Source: Segniliparus sp051660745 | GTDB lineage: Bacteria > Actinomycetota > Actinomycetes > Mycobacteriales > Mycobacteriaceae | DNA length: 64,000 nucleotides | Direction: 5' to 3' | Assembly (NCBI RefSeq): GCF_051660745.1 | Contig: NZ_JBOFQF010000009.1 | Coordinates: forward strand, 1 to 64,000 | Shown: positions 43,096 to 52,433 of the stretch, piece by piece | Layout of the letters: each line of letters opens with the position of its first letter | Numbering within the stretch: the first letter of the stretch is position 1 | The notes under the pieces: generated by a model | Databases searched by the model: none | What the model saw: the letters and a program-made list of their open reading frames with translations, nothing else | Told to the model about the DNA's origin: nothing | Program-made: the position numbers and the translations under genes

Positions 43096-45453
43096 ATGCC
43101 CGCAGATCCGACAACGCCGTCCGGAGCCGCTTCGAGAAGCGATTGGCTGCGCAGCGTGCTTCGCTACGACGTGCCCGCCTCGCTCGTGGTCTTCCTCGTG
43201 GCCTTGCCGTTGTCCATCGGCATCGCGGTGGCTTCCGGGGCCGGGGCTCGCGAGGGCCAAGGGGTGCCGATCATGGCGGGCATCATCGCGGCCATCGTCG
43301 GCGGTATCGTCGCGGGCCTGCTCGGCGGCTCCGCCGTGCAGGTCTCTGGTCCGGCAGCCGGGCTCACCGTCGTGGTGGCGGAGCTGGTGCAGGAGTTCGG
43401 CTTCAAAACGCTCTGCCTCATCGTGATCGCGGCCGGGCTCGTGCAGATCCTCTTCGGGGTGAGCCGCCTTGCGCGCGCGGCGCTCGCGATCTCGCCGGTG
43501 GTGGTGCACGCCATGCTCGCCGGGATCGGCGTGACCATCGCGCTCCAACAGATCCATATTGTGCTCGGCGGAAAGCCTGCGAGCGCGGCGTGGGCGAACA
43601 TTTCGGCCTTGCCGGGGCAGATCGCCAATTTCGACTACCACGACGCGCTGATCGGCGGGCTCGTCATCGTCGCGCTCCTCGGCTGGCGCTATCTGCCGAA
43701 AGGCTTGCAGAAAGTCCCAGGGCCGCTCGTGGTGATCGCCGCCGCGATCGGGCTCACGGCTCTGCTCGATTGGGGCGACGTCGTGAAGACCATCGAGATC
43801 GACGACAACTTCCTCGCCGCCATCCACCTGCCGAGCGCGCCGCACATCCCGATGGGCGAGTGGGGCGAGTTCGCGGTCGGCGTGCTCACTGTCGCGATCA
43901 TCGCGAGCGTGGAGAGCTTGCTCTCCGCCGTCGCGGTCGACAAGCTGCACAAGGGGCCGAGGGCGAACTTCGACCGGGAGCTCATCGGACAGGGCGCGGC
44001 GAACACCGTGTCCGGGATCCTCGGCGGGCTGCCGGTCACCGGCGTCATCGTCCGCAGCTCCGCCAACGTCGCGGCGGGCGCGCGCAGCCGGGCTTCCGCG
44101 ATCCTGCACGGCGTGTGGATGCTCCTGTTCGCGTTGCTGTTCCTCGGCGCGGCCGAGAACATCCCGAAGTCGGCGCTCGCGGGACTGCTGGTGGTCATCG
44201 GCGTCCAGCTCGTCAAGCTCGCCGATATCCAAAAGGCGCGCAAGACCGGCGATTTCCTCGTCTACGCCGTGACCATCTTCGGCGTGGTGTTCCTGAACCT
44301 CCTCGAAGGCGTGCTCATCGGCCTCGCGGTCGCGCTCGCGCTGGTCTTCTGGCGGGTCGTCCGGGTCCATGTGACGACTGCGGCGCCGAGGGAGGGCAGC
44401 GAGGACCGCTGGCAGGTCGCGATCGAGGGCTCGGCCACGTTCCTCGCCCTGCCGAAGCTCACCGAGGCCTTCGCCGAGATCCCGCGCGGAGCCTCGGTCG
44501 TCATCGTCATGGCGGTCGACTTCCTCGACCACGCGGCGCAGAGCGCGATCGAGGACTGGTGCTTCCAGCACGAGGCGACCGGCGGCAACGTCGTCGTGCA
44601 AGAGGTCGGGTCCGTCGACCTGGCGGGCGCGGGCGATGCTCCGCCCAAACGCGGCTCGCTCGGCGACGTGTTGCGCCGAGGCCTCACGCCGTGGGACTCC
44701 TGGCGGCCCGGCGGCTTGGCGGTGGAAGAGGCCGCCGACGTGTCCGGCCCGGACGCGACGGCGCACCCCGCGGTGCGCTCGGTGCTCGCCGGTGTGGCCC
44801 ACTACCATCGCCGCCACGCTCCGCTGCTGCTGCCGCACCTTGAGAAGCTGCGGCACATCCAGAATCCCGACATCCTGTTCATCACCTGCGGCGACTCCAG
44901 GATCGTCCCGAACGTCATCACGTCGAGCGGGCCTGGCGACCTTTTCACGATCCGCAACGTCGGCAACCTCGTCAAGCCTGCGGGCACAGACGCGGGCATG
45001 GACGCGGCGCTGGAGTTCTCCGTCAACAACCTCGGCGTCCGCTCCATCGTGCTGTGCGGGCACTCCAGCTGCGGAGCGATGGCTGATCTGCCGACCGACT
45101 TGCCAGCGGGCCACCCGCTGGCGGTCTGGCTCGACCGGGTGGAGCTGAGCAGGCAGACCTACGAGCAAGGGCATCCGGTCGCCGCAGACGCGGCGGTCCA
45201 AGGCTATGGCCCGAAGGACCAATTGAGCATGGTGAACGTGCTGATGCAGGTCCAGTCGCTGCAGCAGCATCCGGTCGTCGCCAAGGCTGTGGCGGAGCGC
45301 GGCCTGAGCGTGACCGGGCTCTTCTTCGACATCTCCACCGGGAACGTGCTGCACGTCGCGGAGGACAACGTCACCATCGTCGACGACAGGCACCCGCTTC
45401 TGCTCAGCGGCGAGGAGGAGCCGCAGACGGCGGCAGCGGCTTTGTCGTCATGA
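43096..45453 (+). CDS. SulP anion transporter fused to beta-carbonic anhydrase (Rv3273-like)
   Basis: 785 residues. Residues about 18-435 form a SulP/SLC26 transporter (V-P-A-S-L-V-V-F-L-V-A-L-P-L-S-I-G, V-S-G-P-A-A-G-L and repeated helices), followed by a STAS-like region (about 440-525). The C-terminal part (about 560-770) is a beta-carbonic anhydrase with the zinc site C-G-D-S-R and C-G-H-S-S-C-G-A. The fusion implies bicarbonate transport with immediate conversion to or from CO2, for pH control or carboxylases. ATG at 43096 has AGGAAGG six bases upstream; the TTG before it is less likely. The stop overlaps bioA (ATGA), a curious pairing that may tie bicarbonate to biotin-dependent carboxylation. 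Confidence 0.93.
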   Translation: MPADPTTPSGAASRSDWLRSVLRYDVPASLVVFLVALPLSIGIAVASGAGAREGQGVPIMAGIIAAIVGGIVAGLLGGSAVQVSGPAAGLTVVVAELVQEFGFKTLCLIVIAAGLVQILFGVSRLARAALAISPVVVHAMLAGIGVTIALQQIHIVLGGKPASAAWANISALPGQIANFDYHDALIGGLVIVALLGWRYLPKGLQKVPGPLVVIAAAIGLTALLDWGDVVKTIEIDDNFLAAIHLPSAPHIPMGEWGEFAVGVLTVAIIASVESLLSAVAVDKLHKGPRANFDRELIGQGAANTVSGILGGLPVTGVIVRSSANVAAGARSRASAILHGVWMLLFALLFLGAAENIPKSALAGLLVVIGVQLVKLADIQKARKTGDFLVYAVTIFGVVFLNLLEGVLIGLAVALALVFWRVVRVHVTTAAPREGSEDRWQVAIEGSATFLALPKLTEAFAEIPRGASVVIVMAVDFLDHAAQSAIEDWCFQHEATGGNVVVQEVGSVDLAGAGDAPPKRGSLGDVLRRGLTPWDSWRPGGLAVEEAADVSGPDATAHPAVRSVLAGVAHYHRRHAPLLLPHLEKLRHIQNPDILFITCGDSRIVPNVITSSGPGDLFTIRNVGNLVKPAGTDAGMDAALEFSVNNLGVRSIVLCGHSSCGAMADLPTDLPAGHPLAVWLDRVELSRQTYEQGHPVAADAAVQGYGPKDQLSMVNVLMQVQSLQQHPVVAKAVAERGLSVTGLFFDISTGNVLHVAEDNVTIVDDRHPLLLSGEEEPQTAAAALSS

Positions 45454-46793
45454 CCGTGGTCTCGCGAGCCGCTTGTCCCGCGCTCTCGCCCGACGAGGTG
45501 GCGCGGATCGACCGGGAGCACTTGTGGCATCCGTATGCCAGCCTCGGCGGCGGCCCGGCGCCGCTGGTGGTCGAAGCGGCGCACGGCACGAGACTGGTGC
45601 TCGCGGACGGACGGGAGCTCGTCGACGCCATGAGCTCGTGGTGGGCGGCGATCCACGGCTACCAGCACCCGGTCCTGGACCAGGCTGTGGCCGAGCAGCT
45701 GCGCTCGATGAGCCATGTCATGTTCGGCGGGCTGACCCACGAGCCCGCCGCGCGGCTCGGCTCGCTGCTCGTGGAGATCACCGGCATGGACACGGTGTTC
45801 TTCTGCGACTCGGGGTCGGTCGCGGTCGAGGTCGCGGTCAAGACCGTGCTGCAGTACCAGCGCGCCGTCGGCGCTCCGTCGCGGCGCAAGCTGCTCACGC
45901 CCCGGGGCGGCTACTACGGCGACACCTTCACCCCGATGAGCCTGTGCGACCCGGTCGGCGGCATGCACGCCGAGTGGGCGGGCGTCCTCGCCGAGCAGGT
46001 CTTCGCGCCCCGCCCGCCCGCCGTGTTCGACCCGGCATGGGACCGCGAGGTCCGCGAGCTCGCGGCCAAGCACCGCCACGAGCTGGCGGGGATCATCGTG
46101 GAGCCGGTGGTGCAGGGCGCGGGCGGCATGCGCATGTACGACCCGCGATGCCTCGTGACATTGCGCGAGGTCGCCGACGAGCACGGTTTGCTCCTGGTCT
46201 TCGACGAGATCGCCACCGGGTTCGGCCGCACGGGCGAGCTCTTCGCCCACCAGCATTGCGCGGACCTGCGCGAAGGAGGCGTCCGCCCCGACCTTATGTG
46301 CGTGGGCAAAGCGCTCACCGGCGGTTATATGACGCTCGCAGCGGTGCTCGGCAGGCGCGAGGTCGCCGACGCGATCAACGCGGGCGGGGTCGGGGCGCTG
46401 CTGCACGGGCCGACGTTCATGGCCAACCCGCTCGCCTGCCGGGTCGCCGTCGCGGCTGTGGAGCTGCTGCTCGGCGAGCAGTGGGCTTCGGGCGGGTGGC
46501 GGACCGAGGTCGCCCGGATCGAGCAGGCGCTTCGAGAGGGGCTCGCCCCTCTCGAAGAGCTGGCGGGCGTGCGCGACGTCCGCGTGCTCGGCGCGATCGG
46601 CGTCGTGGAGCTGGAGCGCCCAGTGGACCTCGCGCGGGCAACCGCCACAACGGTCGCGAACGGCGTGTGGCTGCGTCCGTTCGGGAAACTCGTGTACACG
46701 ATGCCGCCGTACATCGCCTCGGACGAGGACCTCGGGCGGATCTGCGCGGCGGTGCACGCGGTGGCGGTCGAGGAGTGCCGCTCTGTAGGATGA
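45450..46793 (+). CDS. bioA: Adenosylmethionine-8-amino-7-oxononanoate aminotransferase
   Basis: 447-residue class III PLP aminotransferase of biotin synthesis; it converts KAPA to DAPA with S-adenosylmethionine as amino donor. Seen: L-W-H-P-Y-A-S at the start, M-S-S-W-W-A-A-I-H-G-Y (substrate pocket), G-G-Y-Y-G-D-T, F-D-E-I-A-T-G-F-G-R and the PLP lysine in V-G-K-A-L-T-G-G-Y-M (near 283). All are BioA hallmarks. It is translationally coupled to the SulP-carbonic anhydrase gene. bioF and bioD, usual neighbours, are absent from the window. Confidence 0.95.
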   Translation: MTVVSRAACPALSPDEVARIDREHLWHPYASLGGGPAPLVVEAAHGTRLVLADGRELVDAMSSWWAAIHGYQHPVLDQAVAEQLRSMSHVMFGGLTHEPAARLGSLLVEITGMDTVFFCDSGSVAVEVAVKTVLQYQRAVGAPSRRKLLTPRGGYYGDTFTPMSLCDPVGGMHAEWAGVLAEQVFAPRPPAVFDPAWDREVRELAAKHRHELAGIIVEPVVQGAGGMRMYDPRCLVTLREVADEHGLLLVFDEIATGFGRTGELFAHQHCADLREGGVRPDLMCVGKALTGGYMTLAAVLGRREVADAINAGGVGALLHGPTFMANPLACRVAVAAVELLLGEQWASGGWRTEVARIEQALREGLAPLEELAGVRDVRVLGAIGVVELERPVDLARATATTVANGVWLRPFGKLVYTMPPYIASDEDLGRICAAVHAVAVEECRSVG

Positions 46794-46797
46794 CGCC

Positions 46798-48099
46798 GTG
46801 ACCGGACAGACGCTGCGGACGGGCGCGGCGCGTCGGCTGTGGGCACATCGCCTCCGGGACGTGCTGCTCGTGCTCCTCGCCTGCGTCGCGGTGACCCTGT
46901 TCATCCAATTCGCCCTGCTCGAATCGATCCGGGCGGGGGACTTCGAGGTCTACCGGCTCGCCGCCGAGCGGGCGTTCGCGGGCGAGGACGTGTACAACGT
47001 GCTGTTCCACGGGCGATGGACGCCGTCCCAAGGCATCCCCTTCACGTACACCCCGTTCGCTGCGCTGTTCCTCTGGCCGACGACGTGGTTCTCCACGCCT
47101 GTGGCGGTCACGTGGTGGAACGTGCTGGCCATGGCGAGCCTCGCGGCCTCGCTGCACTGCGTCTGGGCCGACGCGCGGGTCCGCGCCCCGCGCCCGGGCG
47201 GCAGGCCGGGCCTGCTGTGGGACGGCGAGCGGTGGCCGAAAATCCTCGCCTGCCTCGTGCTGCTCCTCGCCGCGAGCAACCTCGTGCCGTACCACCTGGT
47301 GCGCGGCCAGATCAATCTGCTGCTGATGGGGATGTGCCTGCTCGACGTGGCCCGGCGGGACGACACGTGGTTGGGGCGGTGGCTGCCGAGGGGGACGCTC
47401 ATCGGGGTCGCCGCAGCGGTGAAGCTGACGCCGTTCTTGTTCCTGGTGCAGTTCCTCGTCGTCAGGCAGTGGCGGCTGGCGCTGTGGACGGCGGCGGGGG
47501 CGGCCATGGCCACGGCGGCGGGCTTCGTGGCCTTCCCGAAGATGTCCTGGCATTTCTTCACCGAGAAGATCTGGCACCTCTCCGGCAGCGTGGCCTACGA
47601 CCCCGGCATGTTCGCGAGCTCGGGCAACGGCTCGGTCCAGGGCGCGGTCGCGTTCTTCGGCGGCCCGACTTGGCTCGGCGCCGGTTTGGCCGGGTTGTTC
47701 TGCCTCTTCGGGCTCTGGTGCGCCAGGGCCGCGTTCCGCAGCCCTGGCCTCTTGGCCAGCACGGTGGTCGCCGGGCTGACCTCGACGCTGGTCACCCCCG
47801 TGAGCTGGATCCATCACGCCGTGTTCCTGTTCCCGGCCGTCGCGATGCTCCTGATGGACACAGGCGGGGCCGGGCGGAGGATCGCGGCGGTGCTCGCGGT
47901 CGTGCTGTTCGTTCCGGGGCAGACGATCGCCGACCATCTCCTCGCCGCGCATCACTGGTGGCTGTGGCCGTTGGCGCTGCCGTTGCGGTTCGCGCAGTCC
48001 GCCGCCGAGGTCGGCGCGGTCGTCCTGCTCGCCATGCCGTCGGTGGCAGGATGGACGGGTGATAAGACGCATCCCGCCCGGCGCGCTGTCATGGTGTGA
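46798..48099 (+). CDS. GT87-family polyprenyl-phosphate-mannose mannosyltransferase (copy 1)
   Basis: 433-residue GT-C membrane glycosyltransferase with about ten helices (DUF2029/GT87). The first extracytoplasmic loop has G-D48-F-E-V-Y-R, the aspartate expected to act as base, as in PimE. A second loop has P-F-T-Y-T-P-F-A-A-L-F-L-W-P. Members use polyprenyl-phosphate mannose to extend PIMs or lipoarabinomannan on the outer face of the membrane; the acceptor here is unknown. GTG at 46798 lies five bases after bioA. The 3' end overlaps copy 2 by 41 bp. Confidence 0.88.
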   Translation: MTGQTLRTGAARRLWAHRLRDVLLVLLACVAVTLFIQFALLESIRAGDFEVYRLAAERAFAGEDVYNVLFHGRWTPSQGIPFTYTPFAALFLWPTTWFSTPVAVTWWNVLAMASLAASLHCVWADARVRAPRPGGRPGLLWDGERWPKILACLVLLLAASNLVPYHLVRGQINLLLMGMCLLDVARRDDTWLGRWLPRGTLIGVAAAVKLTPFLFLVQFLVVRQWRLALWTAAGAAMATAAGFVAFPKMSWHFFTEKIWHLSGSVAYDPGMFASSGNGSVQGAVAFFGGPTWLGAGLAGLFCLFGLWCARAAFRSPGLLASTVVAGLTSTLVTPVSWIHHAVFLFPAVAMLLMDTGGAGRRIAAVLAVVLFVPGQTIADHLLAAHHWWLWPLALPLRFAQSAAEVGAVVLLAMPSVAGWTGDKTHPARRAVMV

Positions 48100-49396
48100 A
48101 GCCGCGCTGGTGGCCGCGTCCTGCGCGGCGAGCGCGTTCGTCGGCGAGATTCTCACTTCGACGGTGAAGCCGGTGGACTTCCAGGTCTACCGGATCGGTG
48201 CTCAGACGGCGTTCGCGGGCGGCGATGTGTACACGCATTGGCTGCGCGGGCTCGATATCGCGCCGACCGGGCTGCCGTTCACGTACCCGCCGTTCGCGGC
48301 GCTCTTCTTGTGGCCGACCACGTGGTTCTCGCCCGCCGTCGCGGCGTTCTTGTGGAGCCTGCTGGCGACGGCCTGCCTCGCCGCGTCGTTGCATCTGGTG
48401 CGTCCCGCATGGGCGGACGAGCCCTCGCCAAGGCTGGCGGGCTTCGGGCGTTGGCCGCTGGCCCTCTCGGGGCTGGTGCTCGTCCTCGCGCTCAGCGACG
48501 TGGTCAACCAGCACCTCGCGTACGGCCAGATCAATCTGCTGCTGATGGCGATGTGCTTGTTCGACGTGGCCCGGCGGGACGACACGTGGTTGGGGCGGTG
48601 GCTGCCGAGGGGGACGCTCATCGGGGTGGCCGCAGCGGTCAAGCTGGTGCCGATGTTCTTCGTGGCGCTGTTCCTGTTGACGCGCCAGTGGCGCCTCGCC
48701 GCGTGGACAATCGCGGGCGCCGTCGCCGCCACAGCGGCGGGTTTCGCCGCGTTCCCCGAGATGTCCGCCCGCTTTTTCCGCAGCACGTTCTGGGGCTTGT
48801 CGGACAGCGTCGCGTTCGCGCCGGAGATGTTCGCCAGCCCCGGCAACGCGTCGGTGCAGGGCGCGGTCGCGTTCTTGGGCGGGCCGCACTGGCTCGGCAC
48901 AGCGCTGGCCGCTGCGGTGGGAGCCGCAGGACTTTGGTGCGCGCGGCAGACGTTCCTGCGGGCGGGGCTCTTGGCCGCCATGGTCTCCGCCGGGGTCGTC
49001 GCCACGGTGATCACCCCGGCGAGCTGGATCCACCGCGCGGTGTTCTTCATCCCCGCCGTGCTGATCCTGTGGTGGAACGGGGACCGGGGCCAGCGCCGCG
49101 CCGGGCTGTTGCTCGGGGCGGCGCTGTTCTGCTGGTGCCCCTCGCTCGCGAACGTGCTCGGCGGGACCGGCCTGCCCGCGCTCGCCCCGCTCGCGTTTGT
49201 GCTGCGGTTCGCCCAGCAGGCGGCCGAGCTCGTCGCGGTCGTCTTGCTCGCCCGTTTGCCAGGGATGGCAAGATGGACGGGTGAACAGCCCGAACCAGAC
49301 CCGCCAACTCCCGCTCGATGTGACGGCGGCGGACGTGGACGAGGCTGCGGCGAGAATCGAGTCGGTGGCCGAGCGAACCCCGCTGCAGCGGTTTGA
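48059..49396 (+). CDS. GT87-family mannosyltransferase (copy 2)
   Basis: 445 residues, paralogue of the preceding gene: V-D40-F-Q-V-Y-R, P-F-T-Y-P-P-F-A-A-L-F-L-W-P-T-T-W-F and the shared cytoplasmic stretch D-V-A-R-R-D-D-T-W-L-G-R-W-L-P-R-G. The product is probably another alpha-mannosyltransferase with a different acceptor. GTG at 48059 lies inside copy 1. The last 38 codons run over the start of ilvA (116-bp overlap) and are Gly/Pro/Arg-rich, probably functionless read-through. The end regions of both copies share ATGGACGGGTGA at the start of the following gene, as left by tandem duplication. Confidence 0.88.
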   Translation: MIRRIPPGALSWCEAALVAASCAASAFVGEILTSTVKPVDFQVYRIGAQTAFAGGDVYTHWLRGLDIAPTGLPFTYPPFAALFLWPTTWFSPAVAAFLWSLLATACLAASLHLVRPAWADEPSPRLAGFGRWPLALSGLVLVLALSDVVNQHLAYGQINLLLMAMCLFDVARRDDTWLGRWLPRGTLIGVAAAVKLVPMFFVALFLLTRQWRLAAWTIAGAVAATAAGFAAFPEMSARFFRSTFWGLSDSVAFAPEMFASPGNASVQGAVAFLGGPHWLGTALAAAVGAAGLWCARQTFLRAGLLAAMVSAGVVATVITPASWIHRAVFFIPAVLILWWNGDRGQRRAGLLLGAALFCWCPSLANVLGGTGLPALAPLAFVLRFAQQAAELVAVVLLARLPGMARWTGEQPEPDPPTPARCDGGGRGRGCGENRVGGRANPAAAV

Positions 49397-50672
49397 GCGC
49401 CTGTCGTCGGCGCTCGGCATTGAGCTCTACGTCAAACGAGAAGACCTCCAAGTGGTCCGCTCCTACAAGCTGCGCGGCGCCTACAACCTGATGGCGCAGC
49501 TCTCGGAGGCCGAGCGGGCCGCCGGGGTGGTGACGGCGAGCGCGGGCAACCACGCCCAGGGCGTCGCCTACGCGTGCCGGGCGATGGAGATCAAGGGGCG
49601 GATCTACGTCCCGAACACGACTCCCCGGCAGAAGCGGGACCGGATCCGGGCGCACGGCGGCGCGTTCATCGAACTGATCTCGACGGGGGACAACTACGAC
49701 GCCGCGGCCCTCGCGGCCCATCAGGACGCGGAGGAGACCGGGGCGACGTTGGTGCCCTCGTTCAACGATCCTCGCACGGCCGCAGGCCAAGGCACGATCG
49801 CGAAAGAGATCCTGGAGCAGCTGGCGGAGCGGCGCTCTGCCGCTGGCGGGCGGGCCCTCGCGGCGTACCCGGACGTGGTGATCGTCCCGGTCGGCGGCGG
49901 CGGTTGCATCGCGGGGATGGCCGCCTATTTCGCCGAGCGCTCGCCGAGCACGGCGATTGTCGCGGTGGAGCCGGCAGGCGCGGCTTGCCTCGCCGCCGCG
50001 CTCGTCGCGGGCGCTCCGGTGACCCTGCCCACCATCGACACGTTCGCGGACGGCGCAGCGGTCAAACGGGTCGGGGATGTGGCGTACCGCGTGCTCACGG
50101 CACTGGGCGCGAAGACCCACACGATGGCGAACCTGCCGATCCACGCGTCCGGGCAGGGCGGCCAGCCCGCCGAGCTCGCTCCGGGATCGGTGCTGGTCAC
50201 CCAGGTGGACGAGGGCGCGTTGTGCACGACGATCTTGGAGCTGTACCAAAACGACGGGATCATCGCCGAGCCCGCCGGCGCGTTGTCGGTTGCGGTGCTC
50301 GACCACCTGCGCCTGCCCGCCGGGGCGACCGTTGTCGCGCTGCTCTCGGGCGGCAACAACGATGTCTCCCGGTATGGGGAGATCCTGGAGCGCTCCTTGG
50401 TGCACAAGGGGCTGAAACATTATTTTCTGGTGGACTTCCCGCAGGAGCCGGGGGCGTTGCGCAAATTCCTGGAGCATGTGCTCGGCCCCGAGGACGACAT
50501 CACGGTGTTCGAGTACATCAAACGGGACAACCGCGAGCTCGGCGTGGCGCTCGTGGGCATCGAGCTCGGCAATGCCACCGACCTCGGCCCGCTCATGGAG
50601 CGCATAGACCGTTCGGGCCTCAGCTGCGAGCGACTGCGCCCAGGAACCCCGGCGTACCAGTACTTGACCTGA
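49281..50672 (+). CDS. ilvA: Threonine dehydratase (biosynthetic)
   Basis: 463-residue PLP enzyme that makes 2-oxobutanoate from threonine, the first step to isoleucine. PLP lysine K63 in V-R-S-Y-K-L-R-G-A-Y-N, glycine loop V-G-G-G-G-C-I-A-G and a single C-terminal ACT-like domain (about 375-463, H-Y-F-L-V-D-F-P-Q-E-P-G-A-L). The single regulatory domain is that of the short actinobacterial IlvA, not the E. coli two-domain type. GTG at 49281 follows A-T-G-G-A-C-G-G and lies within the upstream gene. In M. tuberculosis ilvA (Rv1559) is also close to the tre genes. Confidence 0.94.
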   Translation: MNSPNQTRQLPLDVTAADVDEAAARIESVAERTPLQRFERLSSALGIELYVKREDLQVVRSYKLRGAYNLMAQLSEAERAAGVVTASAGNHAQGVAYACRAMEIKGRIYVPNTTPRQKRDRIRAHGGAFIELISTGDNYDAAALAAHQDAEETGATLVPSFNDPRTAAGQGTIAKEILEQLAERRSAAGGRALAAYPDVVIVPVGGGGCIAGMAAYFAERSPSTAIVAVEPAGAACLAAALVAGAPVTLPTIDTFADGAAVKRVGDVAYRVLTALGAKTHTMANLPIHASGQGGQPAELAPGSVLVTQVDEGALCTTILELYQNDGIIAEPAGALSVAVLDHLRLPAGATVVALLSGGNNDVSRYGEILERSLVHKGLKHYFLVDFPQEPGALRKFLEHVLGPEDDITVFEYIKRDNRELGVALVGIELGNATDLGPLMERIDRSGLSCERLRPGTPAYQYLT

Positions 50673-50683
50673 GCAGAGGCGTT

Positions 50684-51703
50684 TCAGGCGGCTGACTGCC
50701 GACGGCCCGCGAGAGCATGCGCGGCGACGAGGACGCCCACGCCGACGCACGCCCCGATCGCGGTGTCGAAGAGCCGGTCGTGCAGGAGCAGCTGCACGGG
50801 CGACGCGCTCGTCAGGCGCACTCCGATCAGCGCGGACGGGGTGATGAACAGCAACGCGAAGGCGTAGTGCTGGACGACGAACAGCTCGGCGAGCCCTTGC
50901 GCGGCCATGATGATCACCACGGCCAGGTACTCCCGTGGATTCATGCTGAGGACGGCCAGCGCGATGCCGCTGCCGAAAAAGGTGCCGACGACCCGGTGGA
51001 CGCCGCGTCGGACGCTCGCTTTCAACGTCCCGCCTGCGAACGGCGCTGTGGCGGCGACCATGGCCCAGCCGGTGTGGCGGCCGATTGTCAGGACGGACAA
51101 AGCCCCGGCGACCGCGACGGCGAGCGCGCACCAGGCGGCCCGGTCGAGGGCGGTGCGGTCGCGCAGCGCTTGCCAGCGGGGCCGCCGGGCGCCGGGCCCG
51201 GCGGATGCGAGCCCGACACGCAGCACGCCGACCAGGCCGAGGGAGAGCGACCACAGCGCAGTGGCGCTCACGACGAGCGCCGCGACCAACACAGTGGCGC
51301 CCGTCTTCCCCGAGATGTCCGCGCACGAGGCGAAGCTCAAGACGACGAAGAGCGGCCCCGGCGGCAGCCAGCGCATGAGCGCCGAGCACAAAGAGCCTGC
51401 GGCGGCGAGGACCCCGCCGAGCGCGATCACCAGCAACGGCGTCTGCGAGAGGGTCAACGCCGCCCCGAGGACGGTCGCGACCACGAGGGCGAGGGCTGCG
51501 GAGAGCTGGGTGAAAAATCGCTGACGGGGGTTTTCGTCCCTGCCGTACACGGCGGTGAAGGAGCCGCAGACCACGAACAGGGCCCACTCCGGGTGGCCGA
51601 TCCCGATGACGGCGAACAGCGGGACTCCGACGGCGAGGGCGCTGCGCACGGCGGCGGGCGCGGCAGACGGCCCTGGCCGCAGCGCGGCGATCCAATCTCT
51701 CAT
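50684..51703 (-). CDS. FUSC-family membrane protein
   Basis: 339 residues with two hydrophobic blocks (about 20-150 and 185-335), each of four to six helices, the half-repeat pattern of FUSC/aromatic-acid exporter-type proteins. Conserved-looking pieces are F-T-A-V-Y-G-R-D-E-N-P in the first block and R-R-G-V-H-R-V-V-G-T-F-F-G in the second. The family exports aromatic acids or fusaric acid; no substrate can be inferred. ATG at 51703 is chosen over TTG at 51721. It starts 19 bases after the ACT-protein stop, so both are likely co-transcribed. Confidence 0.82.
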   Translation of the reverse strand: MRDWIAALRPGPSAAPAAVRSALAVGVPLFAVIGIGHPEWALFVVCGSFTAVYGRDENPRQRFFTQLSAALALVVATVLGAALTLSQTPLLVIALGGVLAAAGSLCSALMRWLPPGPLFVVLSFASCADISGKTGATVLVAALVVSATALWSLSLGLVGVLRVGLASAGPGARRPRWQALRDRTALDRAAWCALAVAVAGALSVLTIGRHTGWAMVAATAPFAGGTLKASVRRGVHRVVGTFFGSGIALAVLSMNPREYLAVVIIMAAQGLAELFVVQHYAFALLFITPSALIGVRLTSASPVQLLLHDRLFDTAIGACVGVGVLVAAHALAGRRQSAA

Positions 51704-51721
51704 GGGTCCGTCGGGCCCCAA

Positions 51722-52372
51722 CTACCGCAGCACGGTCGCCAAAATGCCGGTCACGTAGCCCAGCCGGGCGACCTCGGCGGGGCGGAACTCGGGGCCGCCG
51801 GGCCTGCCGAGGATGATGACGAGGCCCTTCTCGCCGAGCGGGGCGGCGGCCAGAGCCGTGTCGAGGTCCTGCCAGACTTTCGGCACCCATGCGGCTTGCA
51901 CGTCCAGAGACCGGGCCCCGTCCAGGCCCAGCACCGGGATCTGGTAGCTGCCCGGCTCGGGCGCCCCGGAGCTCGAGTTGATGGGCTCCGCGCCGTTCGC
52001 GCCGCTCACCGCGATCACGCACCACCCGGAGTGCAGCACCCGAGGCGCCTCGTCCGCGAGGATCTGCAGCCGGTTCTGCTGCGCGGTGGCGACCTGGTCG
52101 ATCAGGGCGAGTTCGCGATGGGTGTCGAGCACCCCGGTGTAGGGCCGGATCGCGTCCACTTTGACGCCGCGGATCTGCTCGGCGGCGGTGATCAGGGAAT
52201 CGGGCAGGCGGTCGCTGGGCAGATTCACCACGATGTCGTCCACGGCGTAGCCGGGCCCGCGCTCCACGACTTCCAGCGACACGATGTCCGCGCCGACGGT
52301 GCCGAGCGCCACAGCGAGCGCTCCGAGGCTGCCGGGGCGGTCTTCGAGCTCGACACGGATCAGGTACGACAC
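51722..52372 (-). CDS. ACT-domain protein (Rv3013-like)
   Basis: 216 residues. An N-terminal ACT domain (1-75, S-Y-L-I-R-V-E-L-E-D-R-P-G-S-L-G-A-L) is followed by an alpha/beta region (about 80-216) with G-L-V-I-I-L-G-R-P-G-G-P-E-F, which may be a remnant GAF-like or second sensory module. ACT domains bind amino acids. The homologue in M. tuberculosis is next to gatC as here, which suggests a conserved but unknown link to amino-acid or tRNA metabolism. The ligand is not predictable. Confidence 0.85.
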   Translation of the reverse strand: MSYLIRVELEDRPGSLGALAVALGTVGADIVSLEVVERGPGYAVDDIVVNLPSDRLPDSLITAAEQIRGVKVDAIRPYTGVLDTHRELALIDQVATAQQNRLQILADEAPRVLHSGWCVIAVSGANGAEPINSSSGAPEPGSYQIPVLGLDGARSLDVQAAWVPKVWQDLDTALAAAPLGEKGLVIILGRPGGPEFRPAEVARLGYVTGILATVLR

Positions 52373-52433
52373 TCAGCCAGGCTACCTTTCCCCAGTGCCG
52401 TGCGCCAAGTGAATAGAACCGCATACGTGGGCC

